A stretch of 64,000 nt of DNA from Thalassotalea sp. Sam97 (GTDB taxonomy: Bacteria; Pseudomonadota; Gammaproteobacteria; Enterobacterales; Alteromonadaceae): assembly GCF_041379765.1 (NCBI RefSeq), contig NZ_CP166919.1:1426001-1490000 (forward strand), given 5' to 3'. A model generated the notes under the pieces. That model searched no databases. It saw only the letters and a program-made list of their open reading frames with translations, and had not been told where the DNA came from. Positions within the stretch are counted from its first letter, which is position 1. Every line of letters starts with the position of its first letter. Positions 18,309-27,176 of this stretch are shown piece by piece. A program made the position numbers and the translations under genes.

Positions 18309-18451
18309 TAGTTATCTGTGATAAGCATAATTAGCTAAAGAATAAGCAGGCGAATTACCCTAATGATAATTCCTGTCTATACTCAACTTACGAAGACGAT
18401 CTGGTGCGTTTCGTCATTCTTGTTAGGTAACAATTAATTTGGAGAAAGCAT

Positions 18452-18694
18452 ATGTTAGGTGAAAAACACTCGCTATTGGATGACTTCCCAGAGTTTAGTG
18501 AGGTAATAAAGAAATTAATGGCGGATAGTCCGCAATTTTCTGAGAAAAACAAACGCTATAATGAGCTCGATAAAGAAATTCGCGTGTTAGAGCTTAATAA
18601 TGCACCTATCGATGACGAGGCGATGCACCAGTTAAAACATGATCGAGCAGTGTTAAAAGACGAGTTATTTGAGGCATTACAGAGCGCTAATTAA
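18452..18694 (+). CDS. YdcH-like DUF465 small coiled-coil protein
   Basis: The product is 80 aa. It opens MLGEKHSLLDDFPEF and continues as a charged helical protein with the H.L..D.L....I motif region (MHQLKHDRAVLKDELF) typical of YdcH/DUF465. Members are small alpha-helical hairpins of unknown function, common in proteobacteria. The ribosome binding site is GGAG, 9 nt before the ATG. It is divergent from katG. The next gene starts only 14 nt downstream, so the two are probably co-transcribed. Confidence 0.8.
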   Translation: MLGEKHSLLDDFPEFSEVIKKLMADSPQFSEKNKRYNELDKEIRVLELNNAPIDDEAMHQLKHDRAVLKDELFEALQSAN

Positions 18695-18707
18695 CCTCAG
18701 TTTATTC

Positions 18708-19379
18708 ATGAAAAAGATCTTGCTGCTGTGTGCTCATCCTTCACCACATCGCTCAGAGGTTAACAAACCGCTTTTTGACAACGCCTCAGCGTTGGATTTT
18801 GTAACGGCAGTAGATATTTACCGAGAATATCCGCGCTTTGACATTAACATTGATCGCGAACAACAGCGCTTATGTGAGCATGACGTGATCATCTTTCAAT
18901 TTCCGTTTTATTGGTATTCAACGCCTTCCATTTTAAAAGAGTGGCAAGATTTAGTGCTAGAATACAATTTTGCCTATGGCACTAAAGGAACTGCACTGCA
19001 TGGCAAAACATTTTTGTGTGCGATCAGTGCCGGCGGTGCAGAAAACGCCTATCGTGCCGAAGGTTATAATCACTTCACTGTACGCGAACTACTGCAACCG
19101 TTGGAGCAAACGGCACGATTGACGGGGATGAATTACTTACCTCCCTTCGCCATATTTTCAAGTCGTTCGGCTAGCGAAGACGAACGACTTGAGCCGCACA
19201 TTGCTCATTGGCAACAGCTCTTGCGGGCACTACACCTTAATACTCTCGATATAAATAAGGCGCAACATCTCAATACCCTCAATGATGACTTAACGAATCT
19301 TATCACCGATACTGTCAACGCAGAGCCTAACTCTGACGCCATCGTGGCAAAGCCTGCTGGTCCCCCCATTGATGATTAA
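18708..19379 (+). CDS. KefG/KefF-like NAD(P)H oxidoreductase, ancillary to K+ efflux
   Basis: The product is 223 aa of the flavodoxin-like fold-2 family (MdaB/KefF/KefG). It opens MKKILLLCAHPSPHRSEVN, the FMN phosphate-binding region. FQFPFYWYSTPSILKEWQD is the family signature, and YGTKGTALHGKTFLCAISAGG follows in part. In E. coli, KefG and KefF are peripheral membrane partners needed for full activity of KefB and KefC. Here the gene is 10 nt upstream of a Kef antiporter in the same order as kefG-kefB. ATG 18708 is preferred over an earlier in-frame start inside the ydcH-like gene. Confidence 0.85.
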   Translation: MKKILLLCAHPSPHRSEVNKPLFDNASALDFVTAVDIYREYPRFDINIDREQQRLCEHDVIIFQFPFYWYSTPSILKEWQDLVLEYNFAYGTKGTALHGKTFLCAISAGGAENAYRAEGYNHFTVRELLQPLEQTARLTGMNYLPPFAIFSSRSASEDERLEPHIAHWQQLLRALHLNTLDINKAQHLNTLNDDLTNLITDTVNAEPNSDAIVAKPAGPPIDD

Positions 19380-19388
19380 GGTACGACG

Positions 19389-21299
19389 ATGACGGTCTAT
19401 TTCATTCAAGCCTTTATTTACTTAGTCTCTGCCGTCATTATGGTGCCATTAGCGAAGAAGTTTGGGCTTGGCTCGGTGTTAGGCTATTTGATTGCCGGCG
19501 TATTGATAGGGCCAGTGCTTGGTATTGTTGGTCAAGAAACTGTATCCATTCAGCACTTCGCCGAGTTCGGTGTGGTGATGATGCTTTTTCTTGTTGGCTT
19601 GGAGCTAGAGCCAAAAATGCTTTGGCAAATGCGCAATCGCTTACTTGGCTTGGGTGGGTTGCAAGTGGTGTTAACCGCGGGGTTAGTTACGCTCATAGCG
19701 CAGATGTTAGGGCAACCGTGGAACATCGCTTTGGCAATTGGTTTGATATTTTCTTTGTCATCAACCGCCATAGTTTTACAAACCTTTAATGAGAAAGGCC
19801 TCACCAAATCCGAAGGCGGCCAGAATGCGTTTTCTGTTTTGCTTATGCAGGATATTGCCGTTATACCAATGTTGGCACTGATTCCTCTGCTCGCCATGCC
19901 GGAAGTCGCCGATGCCGCGCTGCATCTACAAAATGAAGTCGATCACCACCAAGAGTTTAATTTAGTGGCAGGCTTACCAGCATGGGCGTATACCTTAGCG
20001 ATAATAGCCAGTATTGCGGTTGTGATTGTAGGCGGTCATTTTTTAAGTCGGCCATTATTTCACTATGTGGCAAACTCAGGCTTAAGAGAAATTTTTGTTG
20101 CCACTGCGTTACTATTGGTTATTGGTATTGCTGCGTTGATGAGCCTCGTGGGATTGTCTCCTGCACTTGGTACCTTTTTGGCAGGTGTGGTGTTGGCGAA
20201 CAGTGAGTTTAAGCACGAGCTAGAATCGAATATTGAACCATTTAAAGGCTTATTACTTGGCTTATTTTTTATCACCGTTGGTGCAGGCATTAGCTTTGAT
20301 ATTTTACTAGAAAACTTTACCCTTATTGTCGCTTTAACTTTAGGCCTTATGCTTTTAAAAGCCTTGGTATTGTGGGTTTTGGCGATGATTTTTAAAATTC
20401 GTGACTCAAATCGCTGGTTGCTTTCATTGAGTCTAGCGCAAGCGGGCGAATTTGGTTTTGTGTTACTGAGCTTTAGTCTGCAAAACCGTGTCTTGCCGGC
20501 GGAGCTCGTTGCTATATTACAAATGGTGGTGGCGATATCGATGTTTTTAACGCCAGTATTATTTATTTTATTTGATAAAGTGATATTACCCCGTTATCAA
20601 CAAGAGGCTAACGACCAGCAATATGATGATATCGATGATAGCAGTAAAGTTATCATTGCCGGTATTGGCCGTTTTGGACAAATAATCAATCGTTTACTCA
20701 CCTCAAATGGTATCCATACGGTGGTTCTAGATCGTGAAGCCTCGCAAATCGAAAATATGCGGGCGATCAATATAAAAAGTTACTTTGGTGATGCCAGCAG
20801 ACCGGAGTTATTACATACTGCGGGTATTGAAGATGCAAAAGTATTTGTTGTAGCAATTGATGGCCGCGATGAATGTAAAGAGCTAGTACATCATGTTAAG
20901 CATACCTATCCGCACGTAAAAGTCATGGCGCGCTCGTTTGATAAAGGTCATAGCTATGAACTACGTCTTGCTGGTGCCGACTATATCATGGCAGAAACGT
21001 ACCATTCAGCACTGGAAATGGGCGGCGAAGTGTTAAATTCAATGGGCTTCCACCCATTTAGTGTTGAGCAGAAAAAACGTCACTTTATTAAAGCGGAACG
21101 CGAGGCATCGTCTGCCTTATTTGAGATTTGGCGAGGGGGCAGCGAAGTGGAGCAGTTTGATCCGGATTTTCAGTCGTTATTTATGAAGATGGAAGATACT
21201 CTGCGCAATCGCATGCAAACAGATCGACTCGATAAGCACAGCCCAGAAGAACGAGGCTGGACACCTCCTCCCAAAGGTTATGAACGTAAATTAGATTAA
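19389..21299 (+). CDS. KefB/KefC-family glutathione-gated K+/H+ antiporter
   Basis: The product is 636 aa of the CPA2 family. About 12 membrane helices (residues 1-380) contain the conserved GLSPALGTFLAGVVLANSEF and the regulatory loop HELESNIEPFKGLLLGLFF. A Rossmann-type RCK domain follows from about 415 (VIIAGIGRFGQIINRLL). In E. coli the pair KefGB lets K+ out and acidifies the cytoplasm when electrophile-glutathione adducts bind the RCK domain. The C-terminal tail after residue 560 is specific to this protein. It probably forms an operon with the preceding KefG-like gene. Confidence 0.88.
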   Translation: MTVYFIQAFIYLVSAVIMVPLAKKFGLGSVLGYLIAGVLIGPVLGIVGQETVSIQHFAEFGVVMMLFLVGLELEPKMLWQMRNRLLGLGGLQVVLTAGLVTLIAQMLGQPWNIALAIGLIFSLSSTAIVLQTFNEKGLTKSEGGQNAFSVLLMQDIAVIPMLALIPLLAMPEVADAALHLQNEVDHHQEFNLVAGLPAWAYTLAIIASIAVVIVGGHFLSRPLFHYVANSGLREIFVATALLLVIGIAALMSLVGLSPALGTFLAGVVLANSEFKHELESNIEPFKGLLLGLFFITVGAGISFDILLENFTLIVALTLGLMLLKALVLWVLAMIFKIRDSNRWLLSLSLAQAGEFGFVLLSFSLQNRVLPAELVAILQMVVAISMFLTPVLFILFDKVILPRYQQEANDQQYDDIDDSSKVIIAGIGRFGQIINRLLTSNGIHTVVLDREASQIENMRAINIKSYFGDASRPELLHTAGIEDAKVFVVAIDGRDECKELVHHVKHTYPHVKVMARSFDKGHSYELRLAGADYIMAETYHSALEMGGEVLNSMGFHPFSVEQKKRHFIKAEREASSALFEIWRGGSEVEQFDPDFQSLFMKMEDTLRNRMQTDRLDKHSPEERGWTPPPKGYERKLD

Positions 21300-21831
21300 T
21301 GCCAATCATTTTAGGACGAATGTTTTTAAATAATTGAAACCTTTAAGAATATGCTCGTTCAGCACAGTCTACACCTCAAAAAATCGATAAGCTTTTCATA
21401 CCATTAGCAGCTATAATCCAGAATCACGATTCGAATGAAACAAATAATACGTAGGTGAAGATTTTTTGTTTGTCGTTATGTCATGTCTTAGGACTACTTT
21501 TTATCTGCGAGTGTGATGTGAATAAACTTATATCGTAACCAGCGAGTGGTCTGTCACTGATTCATTCATAGCAAGTTTATAATCAGAATTTGCCAACCAT
21601 AAGGCATTGAACTAACTCATATCGATTGCCATTATCACACCATTGGCTAAAACTAACTCAAGCTTGGTATTGCTCTTTCACTCTCATCCATATATACTTT
21701 GCACAGCTTTGACGTGGAATGATTTTTTGCTTACAACTCTAAAGCATAAATCCTAAGTTTCACGGCCTGTATAAGATAAATCGAATCTTACTCGGCTATC
21801 TTTTACTGTTCACAGAGGGTTGTTTTAGAGG
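21300..21831. other. Long leader/intergenic region before rimP
   Basis: About 530 bp between the antiporter stop and the first rimP leader hairpin. In E. coli this place holds metY, but I found no tRNA cloverleaf. No ORF with a ribosome binding site was found and no repeat of the tRNA-Leu 3' end. It presumably holds the promoter of the rimP-nusA-infB operon. Confidence 0.4.
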
Positions 21832-21856
21832 GCCCCGTGTGAATTGGGGCTTTTTC
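21832..21856 (+). terminator. Hairpin with T tract in the rimP leader (terminator or attenuator)
   Basis: GCCCC (21832-21836) pairs with GGGGC (21846-21850), followed by TTTTT. It lies about 150 nt before rimP. It may end transcripts from upstream or act as a NusA-sensitive attenuator of the operon. Confidence 0.6.
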
Positions 21857-21963
21857 GTATTTGGTTACTGGTAAGTGATACGTCATACGAAACCCATAAA
21901 ACCTACTGTTTTCTGGCGCCCTACATTGGTGAAAGAAAATAGCTTTAAGGTTGAGATAATTAC

Positions 21964-21985
21964 TGGGCCAATGGGCCCATTTTTT
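21964..21985 (+). terminator. Second hairpin with T tract just upstream of the rimP ribosome binding site
   Basis: TGGGCC (21964-21969) pairs with GGCCCA (21974-21979) around a 4-nt loop and runs into six T residues. It ends 6 nt before the GGAG of rimP, so RNA polymerase must read through it to express nusA and infB. This suggests attenuation, plausibly autogenous control by NusA (inference). Confidence 0.65.
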
Positions 21986-22002
21986 GTTTATGGAGAATGT
22001 TT

Positions 22003-22458
22003 TTGAGTAAATTTGAGCAAAAATTGACTGAGTTGCTGCGTCCTGCTGTTGAAATGACTGGCAAGGAACTATTAGGTGTTGAATACATCAGTGCCGGTAT
22101 GCACTCGGTATTGCGCTTGTATATTGATCATGAAGACGGTGTGAATGTTGACGATTGTGCGGAAGTATCGCGTCAAGTGAGCGCTGTATTAGACGTAGAA
22201 GATCCGATTAGTACGGAATACAACCTTGAAGTATCGTCACCTGGTGTCGATCGACCTCTATTTGAAAAAAGCCACTTTGAAAAAGTGGTTGGTGAAACAG
22301 TGGATGTGAAGCTAGGCATGCCAATCAATGGTCGCCGCAAATTTAAAGGTGAACTACAAGCAGTTGAAGGTGACACTTTAATTGTTATTGTTGATGGCCA
22401 AGACTACGAGTTACCTGTTGGTAATGTCGAGCGTGCCTATTTAATTGCTAAGCTCTAG
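22003..22458 (+). CDS. rimP: Ribosome maturation factor RimP
   Basis: The product is 151 aa, needed for maturation of the 30S subunit. It has the family pattern ELLGVEYISAGMHSVLRLYID, then VDDCAEVSRQVSAVLDVED and the hallmark YNLEVSSPGVDRPL. I place the start at TTG 22003, giving LSKFEQKLTE, which aligns with the E. coli start MSTLEQKLTE. The GGAG at 21992-21995 is then 7 nt away. From the ATG at 21997 the spacing would be only 1 nt. It is the first gene of the rimP-nusA-infB operon. Confidence 0.95.
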   Translation: MSKFEQKLTELLRPAVEMTGKELLGVEYISAGMHSVLRLYIDHEDGVNVDDCAEVSRQVSAVLDVEDPISTEYNLEVSSPGVDRPLFEKSHFEKVVGETVDVKLGMPINGRRKFKGELQAVEGDTLIVIVDGQDYELPVGNVERAYLIAKL

Positions 22459-22528
22459 TCGCAAACCGTGTTTGCAGTACGACTAGCGCATCAAAATATT
22501 GAAAATAAAGAAGTGAGGCTTTAATAGC

Positions 22529-24025
22529 ATGAGTAAGGAAATTTTACTGGTTGTTGATGCAGTTTCTAATGAAAAAGCATTGCCGCGTGAAGACATTTTC
22601 AAAGCGATGGAAACAGCGCTTGAAACTGCCACTAAGAAAAAATATGAAGGCGATATTATAGTCCGCGTAGAAATTGATCGCAAAACCGGCGAGTTTGATA
22701 CGTTCCGTCGTTGGCAAGTTGTTGAAGACGCGCCAGAAGCGATGGAAAACCCGTTTGCACAAATGAGCTTATCTGCTGCGCAATATGATGAGCCTGAAAT
22801 TCAAATTGGTGATTTTGTTGAAGAACAAATTGAATCGGTTAAATTCGACCGTATTACCACGCAAACGGCAAAACAAGTTATTGTACAAAAAGTTCGTGAA
22901 GCAGAGCGTTCAAAAGTTGTTGAAGAATATCGTGATCAGTTAGGCGAAATCATCACTGGTGTAGTGAAAAAAGCCAGCCGTGAGTCGATTGTTCTTGATT
23001 TAGGTAACAATGCTGAAGCGGTTATTTTCCGTGACGATATGCTACCTCGCGAAGTATTCCGTCCAGGTGACCGAGTACGCGGTTTACTTTACGATATTCG
23101 CCCTGAAGCTCGCGGCGCACAACTATTTGTGTCTCGTTCTAAACCAGAAATGTTAATCGAGTTATTCCGCGTTGAAGTGCCTGAAATTGGCGAAGAAATG
23201 CTGGAAATCAAAGGTGCAGCTCGTGATCCCGGTAGCCGCGCTAAAATAGCTGTAAAGTCAAATGACAAGCGTATCGACCCAGTTGGTGCGTGTGTTGGTA
23301 TGCGTGGTTCACGTGTACAAGCGGTGTCTGGTGAATTAGGCGGTGAGCGTGTTGATATCGTGTTGTTTGACGATAACCCAGCGCAATTCGTGATCAATGC
23401 AATGGCGCCAGCGGAAGTTGCTTCAATCATTGTTGATGAAGACCGACACGCAATGGATATTGCGGTTGAAGAGAGCAACTTAGCAATGGCTATTGGTAAG
23501 AGCGGTCAAAACATTCGTCTAGCAAGTCAGTTAACCGGTTGGGAACTGAACGTGATGACGGTTGAAGATATGAAAGCCAAACATGAAGCAGAAAATGACA
23601 AGGTCATTACTCTGTTTACTGACAAGCTAGATATCGATGACGACTTCGCCACCATGTTAGTAGAAGAAGGTTTCTCGTCACTTGAAGAAATTGCTTACGT
23701 ACCAGTGAATGAATTATTGGAAATCGAAGGCCTTAACGAAGATATCGTTGAAGAGCTTCGTGAGCGAGCAAAAGCTGCGCTAACTACCGCAGCATTAGCG
23801 ACAGAAGAAAGTCTTGAAAACGCTGAACCAGCGGAAGATTTACTAAACCTTGAAGGTATGGATAAGCATTTGGCTTACGTTCTAGCAAGCCGTGGTGTAA
23901 TTACCTTAGAAGATTTAGCCGATCAGGGTGTCGATGAAATCGCTGACATCGAAGAACTGAACGAAGAAAAAGCGGCAGAGCTTATTATGGCTGCCCGAAA
24001 CATTTGCTGGTTTAACGAAGAATAA
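22529..24025 (+). CDS. nusA: Transcription elongation/termination factor NusA
   Basis: The product is 498 aa with the NusA layout. An N-terminal RNA-polymerase-binding domain comes first, then an S1 domain near residues 135-200 (GEIITGVVKKASRESIVLDLG). Two KH domains follow (DPVGACVGMRGSRVQAV and AIGKSGQNIRLASQL). Two acidic C-terminal repeats end the protein (IAYVPVNELLEIEGL and LADQGVDEIADIEEL), the second closing with ARNICWF. It modulates pausing, termination and antitermination. It lies 70 nt after rimP and 23 nt before infB. Confidence 0.98.
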   Translation: MSKEILLVVDAVSNEKALPREDIFKAMETALETATKKKYEGDIIVRVEIDRKTGEFDTFRRWQVVEDAPEAMENPFAQMSLSAAQYDEPEIQIGDFVEEQIESVKFDRITTQTAKQVIVQKVREAERSKVVEEYRDQLGEIITGVVKKASRESIVLDLGNNAEAVIFRDDMLPREVFRPGDRVRGLLYDIRPEARGAQLFVSRSKPEMLIELFRVEVPEIGEEMLEIKGAARDPGSRAKIAVKSNDKRIDPVGACVGMRGSRVQAVSGELGGERVDIVLFDDNPAQFVINAMAPAEVASIIVDEDRHAMDIAVEESNLAMAIGKSGQNIRLASQLTGWELNVMTVEDMKAKHEAENDKVITLFTDKLDIDDDFATMLVEEGFSSLEEIAYVPVNELLEIEGLNEDIVEELRERAKAALTTAALATEESLENAEPAEDLLNLEGMDKHLAYVLASRGVITLEDLADQGVDEIADIEELNEEKAAELIMAARNICWFNEE

Positions 24026-24048
24026 ACTAAGCAAGGAGAAAAGAATTA

Positions 24049-26688
24049 ATGACAGATGTAACTGTAAAACAACTTGCTAGCGATATTGGTACCGACGCAG
24101 AGCGTTTGGTAACCCAATTTGCCGATGCTGGCATTAAAAAAAGCGCTGATGACAATGTAACCGAGCAAGAGAAACAAGCTCTGTTAGAGCACTTGAAAAA
24201 GCAGCACGGTGACACTTCAGACGCGGAACCAACGCGTATGACATTGAACCGCAAGAAAAAATCTACTTTATCTGTAGGTAGTGGTTCAAAAGCAAAACAA
24301 GTTCAAGTTGAAGTGCGCAAGAAGCGTACTTACGTGAAAGCAAGTGATCTAGAGCTAAAAGCACAAGCAGAAGCCGAAGCGAAAGCAAAAGCGGAAGCCG
24401 AAGAACAAGCTCGTTTAGAAGCTGAAGCAAAAGCAAAAGCAGAGGCCGAAGCGAAAGCTAAGGCTGAAGCAGACGCCAAAGCGAAAGCCGAAGCTGCAGC
24501 TAAAGCGAAAGCTGCTGCTCAAGCTAAAGCAGAGCAAATCGAAAAATCTGAGCCTAAAGTTGAAAACGAAGAAGAAAAAGCGATTCGTTTAGCACAAGAA
24601 GCGGAAGCTGCAGCAAAAGCTGAAGAAGAAGCACGTAAATCAGCTGAAGAAGCGGCACGTCTTGCTGAAGAAAATGAAGCCCGTTGGAAAGAGCAAGAAA
24701 AAGAGCGTAAGGCAAAAGAAGAAGAAGTTGTTCATGTAACATCTTCTGCTTATGCACAAGAAGCTGAAGATCAAGCGGACATGCAAGAAGAGAAGAAAAA
24801 CCGTCGTAAGAAGAAGAAAAAAGGCGGTAAAGATGATACTTCTGCACGTGGACGCGCTGGTCGTGGCAGACAAAAGGGCACGTTAAGTGCACCAACGTCA
24901 CTGCAGCACGGCTTCCAAAAGCCGGCCAAAGACATCAAACGTGAAGTGCGTTTAGGTGAAACAATTTCTGTTGCTGAACTTGCTGATAAAATGGCTGTAA
25001 AAGGCGCAGAAGTTGTAAAAGTGATGTTCAAAATGGGTGCTATGGCAACCATTAACCAAGTAATTGACCAAGAAACAGCGCAATTAGTTTGTGAAGAAAT
25101 GGGTCATAAAGCGGTTCTAGTAAAAGAGAATGCATTAGAAGAAGCGGTACTTGAAGATCGTGGTGATGCCGGTGAAGCGGTAACACGCGCACCAGTTGTT
25201 ACTATCATGGGTCATGTTGACCATGGTAAAACGTCATTACTTGATTACATTCGTGAAGCGAAAGTTGCTGCAGGCGAAGCCGGTGGTATTACTCAGCACA
25301 TCGGTGCGTATCACGTAGATACTGACAAAGGTATGGTTACGTTCTTAGATACCCCAGGTCACGCAGCGTTTACATCGATGCGTTCACGTGGTGCAAAAGC
25401 GACCGACGTTGTAATCATTGTTGTTGCAGCCGATGACGGTGTAATGCCGCAAACAATCGAAGCAATTCAGCATGCTAAAGCTGCTGAAGCGCCGATCATT
25501 ATCGCTGTTAACAAAATGGATAAAGAAACTGCAGATCCAGATCGTGTTATGAACGAGTTAGCTCAACACGATGTTATCCCTGAAGACTGGGGTGGCGATG
25601 TACAGTTTGTTAAAGTATCAGCAAAATCAGGTATGGGTATTGATGAGCTACTTGATGCGGTACTACTTCAAGCCGAGGTTCTTGAACTAACAGCGGTTGT
25701 CGACAAAATGGCAAGCGGTGTGGTGATTGAGTCTAAACTTGATAAAGGTCGTGGTCCAGTTGCTACTGTTCTTGTACAAGAAGGTACACTGAAGCAAGGT
25801 GACATCGTATTGTGTGGTCTTGAATACGGTCGTGTTCGTGCCATGCGTGACGAATTAGGTCGCAGCATTAAAGATGCTGGTCCATCAATTCCGGTTGAGA
25901 TTTTAGGTCTATCAGGTGTACCACAATCAGGTGATGAAGCTACCGTTGTTAAAGATGAGCGTAAAGCACGTGAAGTTGCTTTATATCGTCAAGGTAAATT
26001 CCGTGATGTGAAACTTGCTCGTCAACAGAAAGCAAAACTTGAAAACATGTTTACTGACATGGCGGAAGGTGATGTGGCTGAAGTGAACATCGTTCTAAAA
26101 TCTGATGTACAAGGTTCTCTAGAAGCGATTTCTGATTCACTACTTAAACTTTCAACAAACGAAGTTAAAGTGAAAATCATTGGTTCAGGTGTCGGTGGTA
26201 TCACAGAAACAGATGCAACCTTAGCTGCAGCGTCAAATGCGATTATTCTAGGCTTTAACGTTCGTGCCGATGCAGCAGCGCGTAAAGTTGTAGAATCTGA
26301 GAATATCGATTTACGTTACTACAGTGTTATTTACCAGCTAATTGACGAAGTGAAAGCGGCAATGAGTGGTATGTTAGCACCTGAATTTAAGCAAGAGATC
26401 ATTGGTCTAGCTGAAGTACGTGATGTATTTAAGTCACCAAAAATTGGCGCTATCGCAGGTTGTATGGTTACCGAAGGTATCATCAAGCGCAGTGCGCCGA
26501 TTCGTGTACTACGTGAAAACGTTGTAATTTACGAAGGTGAACTTGAGTCACTACGTCGCTTTAAAGACGACGTTAGCGAAGTTCGTAAAGGTACTGAGTG
26601 TGGTATCGGTGTTAAGAACTACAACGATGTTCGTGTTGGTGACCAAATCGAAGTATTCGAAACCGTTGAAGTGGCACGTACCCTTTAA
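24049..26688 (+). CDS. infB: Translation initiation factor IF-2
   Basis: The product is 879 aa, the GTPase that brings fMet-tRNA to the 30S subunit. It has an IF2 N-terminal domain (VKQLASDIGTDAERLVTQF). A Lys/Ala/Glu-rich linker (about residues 105-260) with many AEAKAKAEA units follows, then a second IF2_N domain. The G domain has GHVDHGKTSLL, DTPGHAAF and NKMD, followed by the C-terminal domains ending DQIEVFETVEVARTL. The ribosome binding site AAGGAG lies 10 nt before the ATG. The repetitive linker varies in length between species and is not a sign of damage. Confidence 0.98.
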   Translation: MTDVTVKQLASDIGTDAERLVTQFADAGIKKSADDNVTEQEKQALLEHLKKQHGDTSDAEPTRMTLNRKKKSTLSVGSGSKAKQVQVEVRKKRTYVKASDLELKAQAEAEAKAKAEAEEQARLEAEAKAKAEAEAKAKAEADAKAKAEAAAKAKAAAQAKAEQIEKSEPKVENEEEKAIRLAQEAEAAAKAEEEARKSAEEAARLAEENEARWKEQEKERKAKEEEVVHVTSSAYAQEAEDQADMQEEKKNRRKKKKKGGKDDTSARGRAGRGRQKGTLSAPTSLQHGFQKPAKDIKREVRLGETISVAELADKMAVKGAEVVKVMFKMGAMATINQVIDQETAQLVCEEMGHKAVLVKENALEEAVLEDRGDAGEAVTRAPVVTIMGHVDHGKTSLLDYIREAKVAAGEAGGITQHIGAYHVDTDKGMVTFLDTPGHAAFTSMRSRGAKATDVVIIVVAADDGVMPQTIEAIQHAKAAEAPIIIAVNKMDKETADPDRVMNELAQHDVIPEDWGGDVQFVKVSAKSGMGIDELLDAVLLQAEVLELTAVVDKMASGVVIESKLDKGRGPVATVLVQEGTLKQGDIVLCGLEYGRVRAMRDELGRSIKDAGPSIPVEILGLSGVPQSGDEATVVKDERKAREVALYRQGKFRDVKLARQQKAKLENMFTDMAEGDVAEVNIVLKSDVQGSLEAISDSLLKLSTNEVKVKIIGSGVGGITETDATLAAASNAIILGFNVRADAAARKVVESENIDLRYYSVIYQLIDEVKAAMSGMLAPEFKQEIIGLAEVRDVFKSPKIGAIAGCMVTEGIIKRSAPIRVLRENVVIYEGELESLRRFKDDVSEVRKGTECGIGVKNYNDVRVGDQIEVFETVEVARTL

Positions 26689-26708
26689 TCGCGTTTCAAT
26701 TTAACGAT

Positions 26709-26735
26709 AAAAATAGGGGCTAAGCCCCTATTTTT
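26709..26735 (+). terminator. Rho-independent terminator between infB and rbfA
   Basis: AAAAATAGGGGC (26709-26720) pairs perfectly with GCCCCTATTTTT (26724-26735) around TAA. It is a strong hairpin, and its A/T flanks would also let it work on the minus strand. Some read-through to rbfA is expected, because no strong promoter is evident in the short gap. Confidence 0.85.
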
Positions 26736-26778
26736 GCCTGTAGTGTACAAACTCAGGTATTTTTAATTGGAGAACACA

Positions 26779-27174
26779 ATGGCCAGAGAATTTTCCCGTA
26801 CCGATCGGGTGGCGCAACAAATCCAAAAAGAAATTGCGGTAATTATCCAGCGTGAAGTGAAAGATCCTCGCCTTGGTATGGTAACAGTATCGGCAGTCGA
26901 CGTTAGCCGTGACTTAGCCTACGCAAAAGTGTTTGTGACATTTTTCAATATTGACGATGATAAGATCAAAGATGCGTTGGCTATTTTGAATGATGCGGCT
27001 GGTTATATTCGTTCGTTATTAGCGAAAACGTTACGCGCACGCATTATGCCGCAGTTACGCTTTGAGTATGATAAATCATTGGTGGAAGGGGTGCGTATGA
27101 CCAACCTTGTAAACCAAGTTATCGCTGAAGATGAGCGTAAAATGAATAAAGATGACGTGGATCAGGAAGACTAG
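26779..27174 (+). CDS. rbfA: 30S ribosome-binding factor RbfA
   Basis: The product is 131 aa, a KH-fold protein for 16S rRNA maturation and cold adaptation. It has the family start MAREFSRTDRVAQQIQKE, the KDPRLGMVTVSAVDVSRDL block and the C-terminal KH helix region. ATG 26779 follows TTGGAGAAC. The in-frame TTG at 26767 is less likely. The stop is 2 nt before truB. Confidence 0.97.
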   Translation: MAREFSRTDRVAQQIQKEIAVIIQREVKDPRLGMVTVSAVDVSRDLAYAKVFVTFFNIDDDKIKDALAILNDAAGYIRSLLAKTLRARIMPQLRFEYDKSLVEGVRMTNLVNQVIAEDERKMNKDDVDQED

Positions 27175-27176
27175 CC

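Noticed and set aside
18292..18340. OxyR binding site upstream of katG
   Set aside because: The only clear palindrome has a 5-nt spacer; the ATAG-N7-CTAT-N7-ATAG-N7-CTAT spacing is not met.
21300..21996. A duplicated tRNA-Leu 3' end (attR) marking an integrative island
   Set aside because: I compared the tRNA 3' end with the rimP upstream region and found no copy; no integrase gene is present either.
21997..22002. ATG 21997 as start of rimP
   Set aside because: The GGAG would be only 1 nt away, and the two added residues have no match in RimP, while TTG 22003 gives normal spacing and aligns with the E. coli start.
24360..24560. Repetitive Ala/Lys/Glu tract in infB as a repeat expansion or frameshift
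   Set aside because: Such a charged linker is usual in IF-2 of gammaproteobacteria, and the frame is intact.
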